Of a stretch of 13,802 bases of DNA, positions 13,339-13,802 are shown in pieces; positions within the stretch are counted from its first letter, which is position 1; each line of letters begins with the position of its first letter. The position numbers were made by a program, and so were the translations under genes. The notes beneath the pieces were generated by a model. It made no database searches. It had not been told where the DNA came from and worked only from the letters and a program-made list of their open reading frames with translations. Origin of the DNA: GCA-020343675 sp964462945 (GTDB lineage: Bacteria; Planctomycetota; Phycisphaerae; Sedimentisphaerales; Anaerobacaceae); the NCBI GenBank assembly GCA_964462945.1, contig CAYWZW010000103.1, forward strand, positions 1 to 13,802, written 5' to 3'.

Positions 13339-13773
13339 GTGAGTACTTGCGCATTATGTAATTCAGATCGTCCTCTCAAGGAAAGTCACATTATTCCCTC
13401 ATTTGTTTTCGATAGGATTAAGAGAAACTCACCCACAGGATTCCTTCGTGGTGGTATAACGAATCCGAATATGCGAAGGCAAGACGGTGATAGACCAAAA
13501 CTGCTTTGTGGAGATTGTGAGCAGCGTTTTTCAAAAGCTGAAAGGAAATTCGCAGAGGAAATATTTGAACCATATCATGAAACTGGGCAAACTTCATTTG
13601 TTTACGAAGATTGGTTGAGCTATTTCATTTGTTCAGTTAATTGGCGGACACTTCATATAGACAACATTGACTTTCATTCTGAGAAGAAATGGGGAAGCGA
13701 AGTACTTGATATTCTAGATACTGCTGAGAGAACACTGGCTGATTTTCTACTAGGAGCCTGTCTGAGTAATTGA
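13339..13773 (+). CDS. HNH/treble-clef zinc-finger protein, truncated by IS
   Basis: GTG 13339 is preferred because GGAG (13329-13332) lies 6 bp upstream; the longer frame from ATG 13258 would run through the operator. The N-terminus has C4-x2-C7, ESHIIPS with H17, and LLCGDCEQRF with C57-x2-C60. This is the Cys-Cys...His...Cys-Cys layout of HNH-like treble-clef proteins. A catalytic second His/Asn is not obvious, so nuclease activity is uncertain. Residues up to about 138 are native; from codon 13753 on (GACLSN, stop 13771-13773) the IS terminus supplies the end. The gene is more AT-rich than its neighbours, which suggests horizontal transfer. The function and full length are not known. Confidence 0.6.
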   Translation: MSTCALCNSDRPLKESHIIPSFVFDRIKRNSPTGFLRGGITNPNMRRQDGDRPKLLCGDCEQRFSKAERKFAEEIFEPYHETGQTSFVYEDWLSYFICSVNWRTLHIDNIDFHSEKKWGSEVLDILDTAERTLADFLLGACLSN

Positions 13774-13802
13774 TCTGACCAGTATTTTTCTGTCTTCCTT
13801 TG
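13754..13802. mobile_element. Opposite terminus of the same type of insertion sequence (partial, 49 bp)
   Basis: It begins GAGCCTGTCTGAGTAAT directly after CTAG (13750-13753), the exact inverted counterpart of 32-48. Beyond 17 bp it does not match the left window end, so the two are different ends of an IS, in line with copies in the same orientation on both sides. It supplies the stop codon of the preceding gene. Confidence 0.6.

Noticed and set aside
1..13802. The window as a composite transposon
   Set aside because: The IS ends point the right way, but the content is mostly chromosomal housekeeping (miaB, pfkA, Ca2+ ATPase). Contig ends at repeats explain it more simply.

Overview
The window looks like a bacterial chromosome fragment from a Gram-negative lineage. 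It carries lipoprotein and Sec-type signal peptides, an ECF sigma factor with a membrane anti-sigma factor, MiaB, and a mixed-substrate-clade phosphofructokinase. The style of the secreted CPIMG/FCC-type metal-binding proteins, the MiaB C-terminus and the scattered GC-rich palindromes would fit Planctomycetota (Phycisphaerae-like). That placement is an inference from memory of protein style, not a measured result.

Both ends of the window run 48-49 bp into an insertion sequence. Opposite termini of what is probably one multicopy IS (17-bp inverted repeat next to CTAG) cut off the first gene (HTH-like, minus strand) and the last gene (HNH/treble-clef zinc-finger protein, plus strand). Both truncated proteins acquire the same IS-encoded tail, LGACLSN. 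This is the pattern expected when an assembly contig stops at repeats.

Layout. 26-2977 (minus): MFS transporter, miaB and the truncated HTH gene, closely packed and probably one operon. 3097-4549 (plus): a sigma70-type promoter, then an ECF sigma factor overlapping its zinc-finger (ZAS) anti-sigma factor. 4844-5584: a small unknown protein coupled to a NifX/NifB-type iron-molybdenum cofactor-binding domain protein, ending at a terminator. 5587-7150: a 48-residue lipoprotein, a FlgM-like anti-sigma protein, a receiver-only response regulator and a zinc-ribbon protein. 7216-8674: two tandem paralogous secreted metal-binding proteins and a terminator. 8690-11465: a SERCA-type P-type Ca2+ ATPase. 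11749-12843 (minus): 6-phosphofructokinase, convergent with the ATPase across a stretch of palindromic repeats. 12844-13338: non-coding, with striking TATACAG-N-CTGTATA operators. 13339-13773: the IS-truncated HNH-like gene.

The main result of the hunt is a shared promoter motif. GGAA(C/G)-17 bp-CGTTTA occurs four times with identical spacing, always on the plus strand: before the ECF sigma gene itself, before the small-protein/NifX-like pair, before the lipoprotein/FlgM-like block, and before the secreted metal-binding pair. It has the form of an ECF-type promoter (GGAAC -35, CGTT -10). The simplest reading is that the window holds an autoregulated ECF sigma/anti-sigma switch together with much of its local regulon: envelope and secreted metal-binding proteins, a cofactor-binding protein, and a second anti-sigma factor that may damp another sigma factor. 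The inducing signal is unknown; metal or redox stress is a guess from the Cys-, His- and Met-rich targets.
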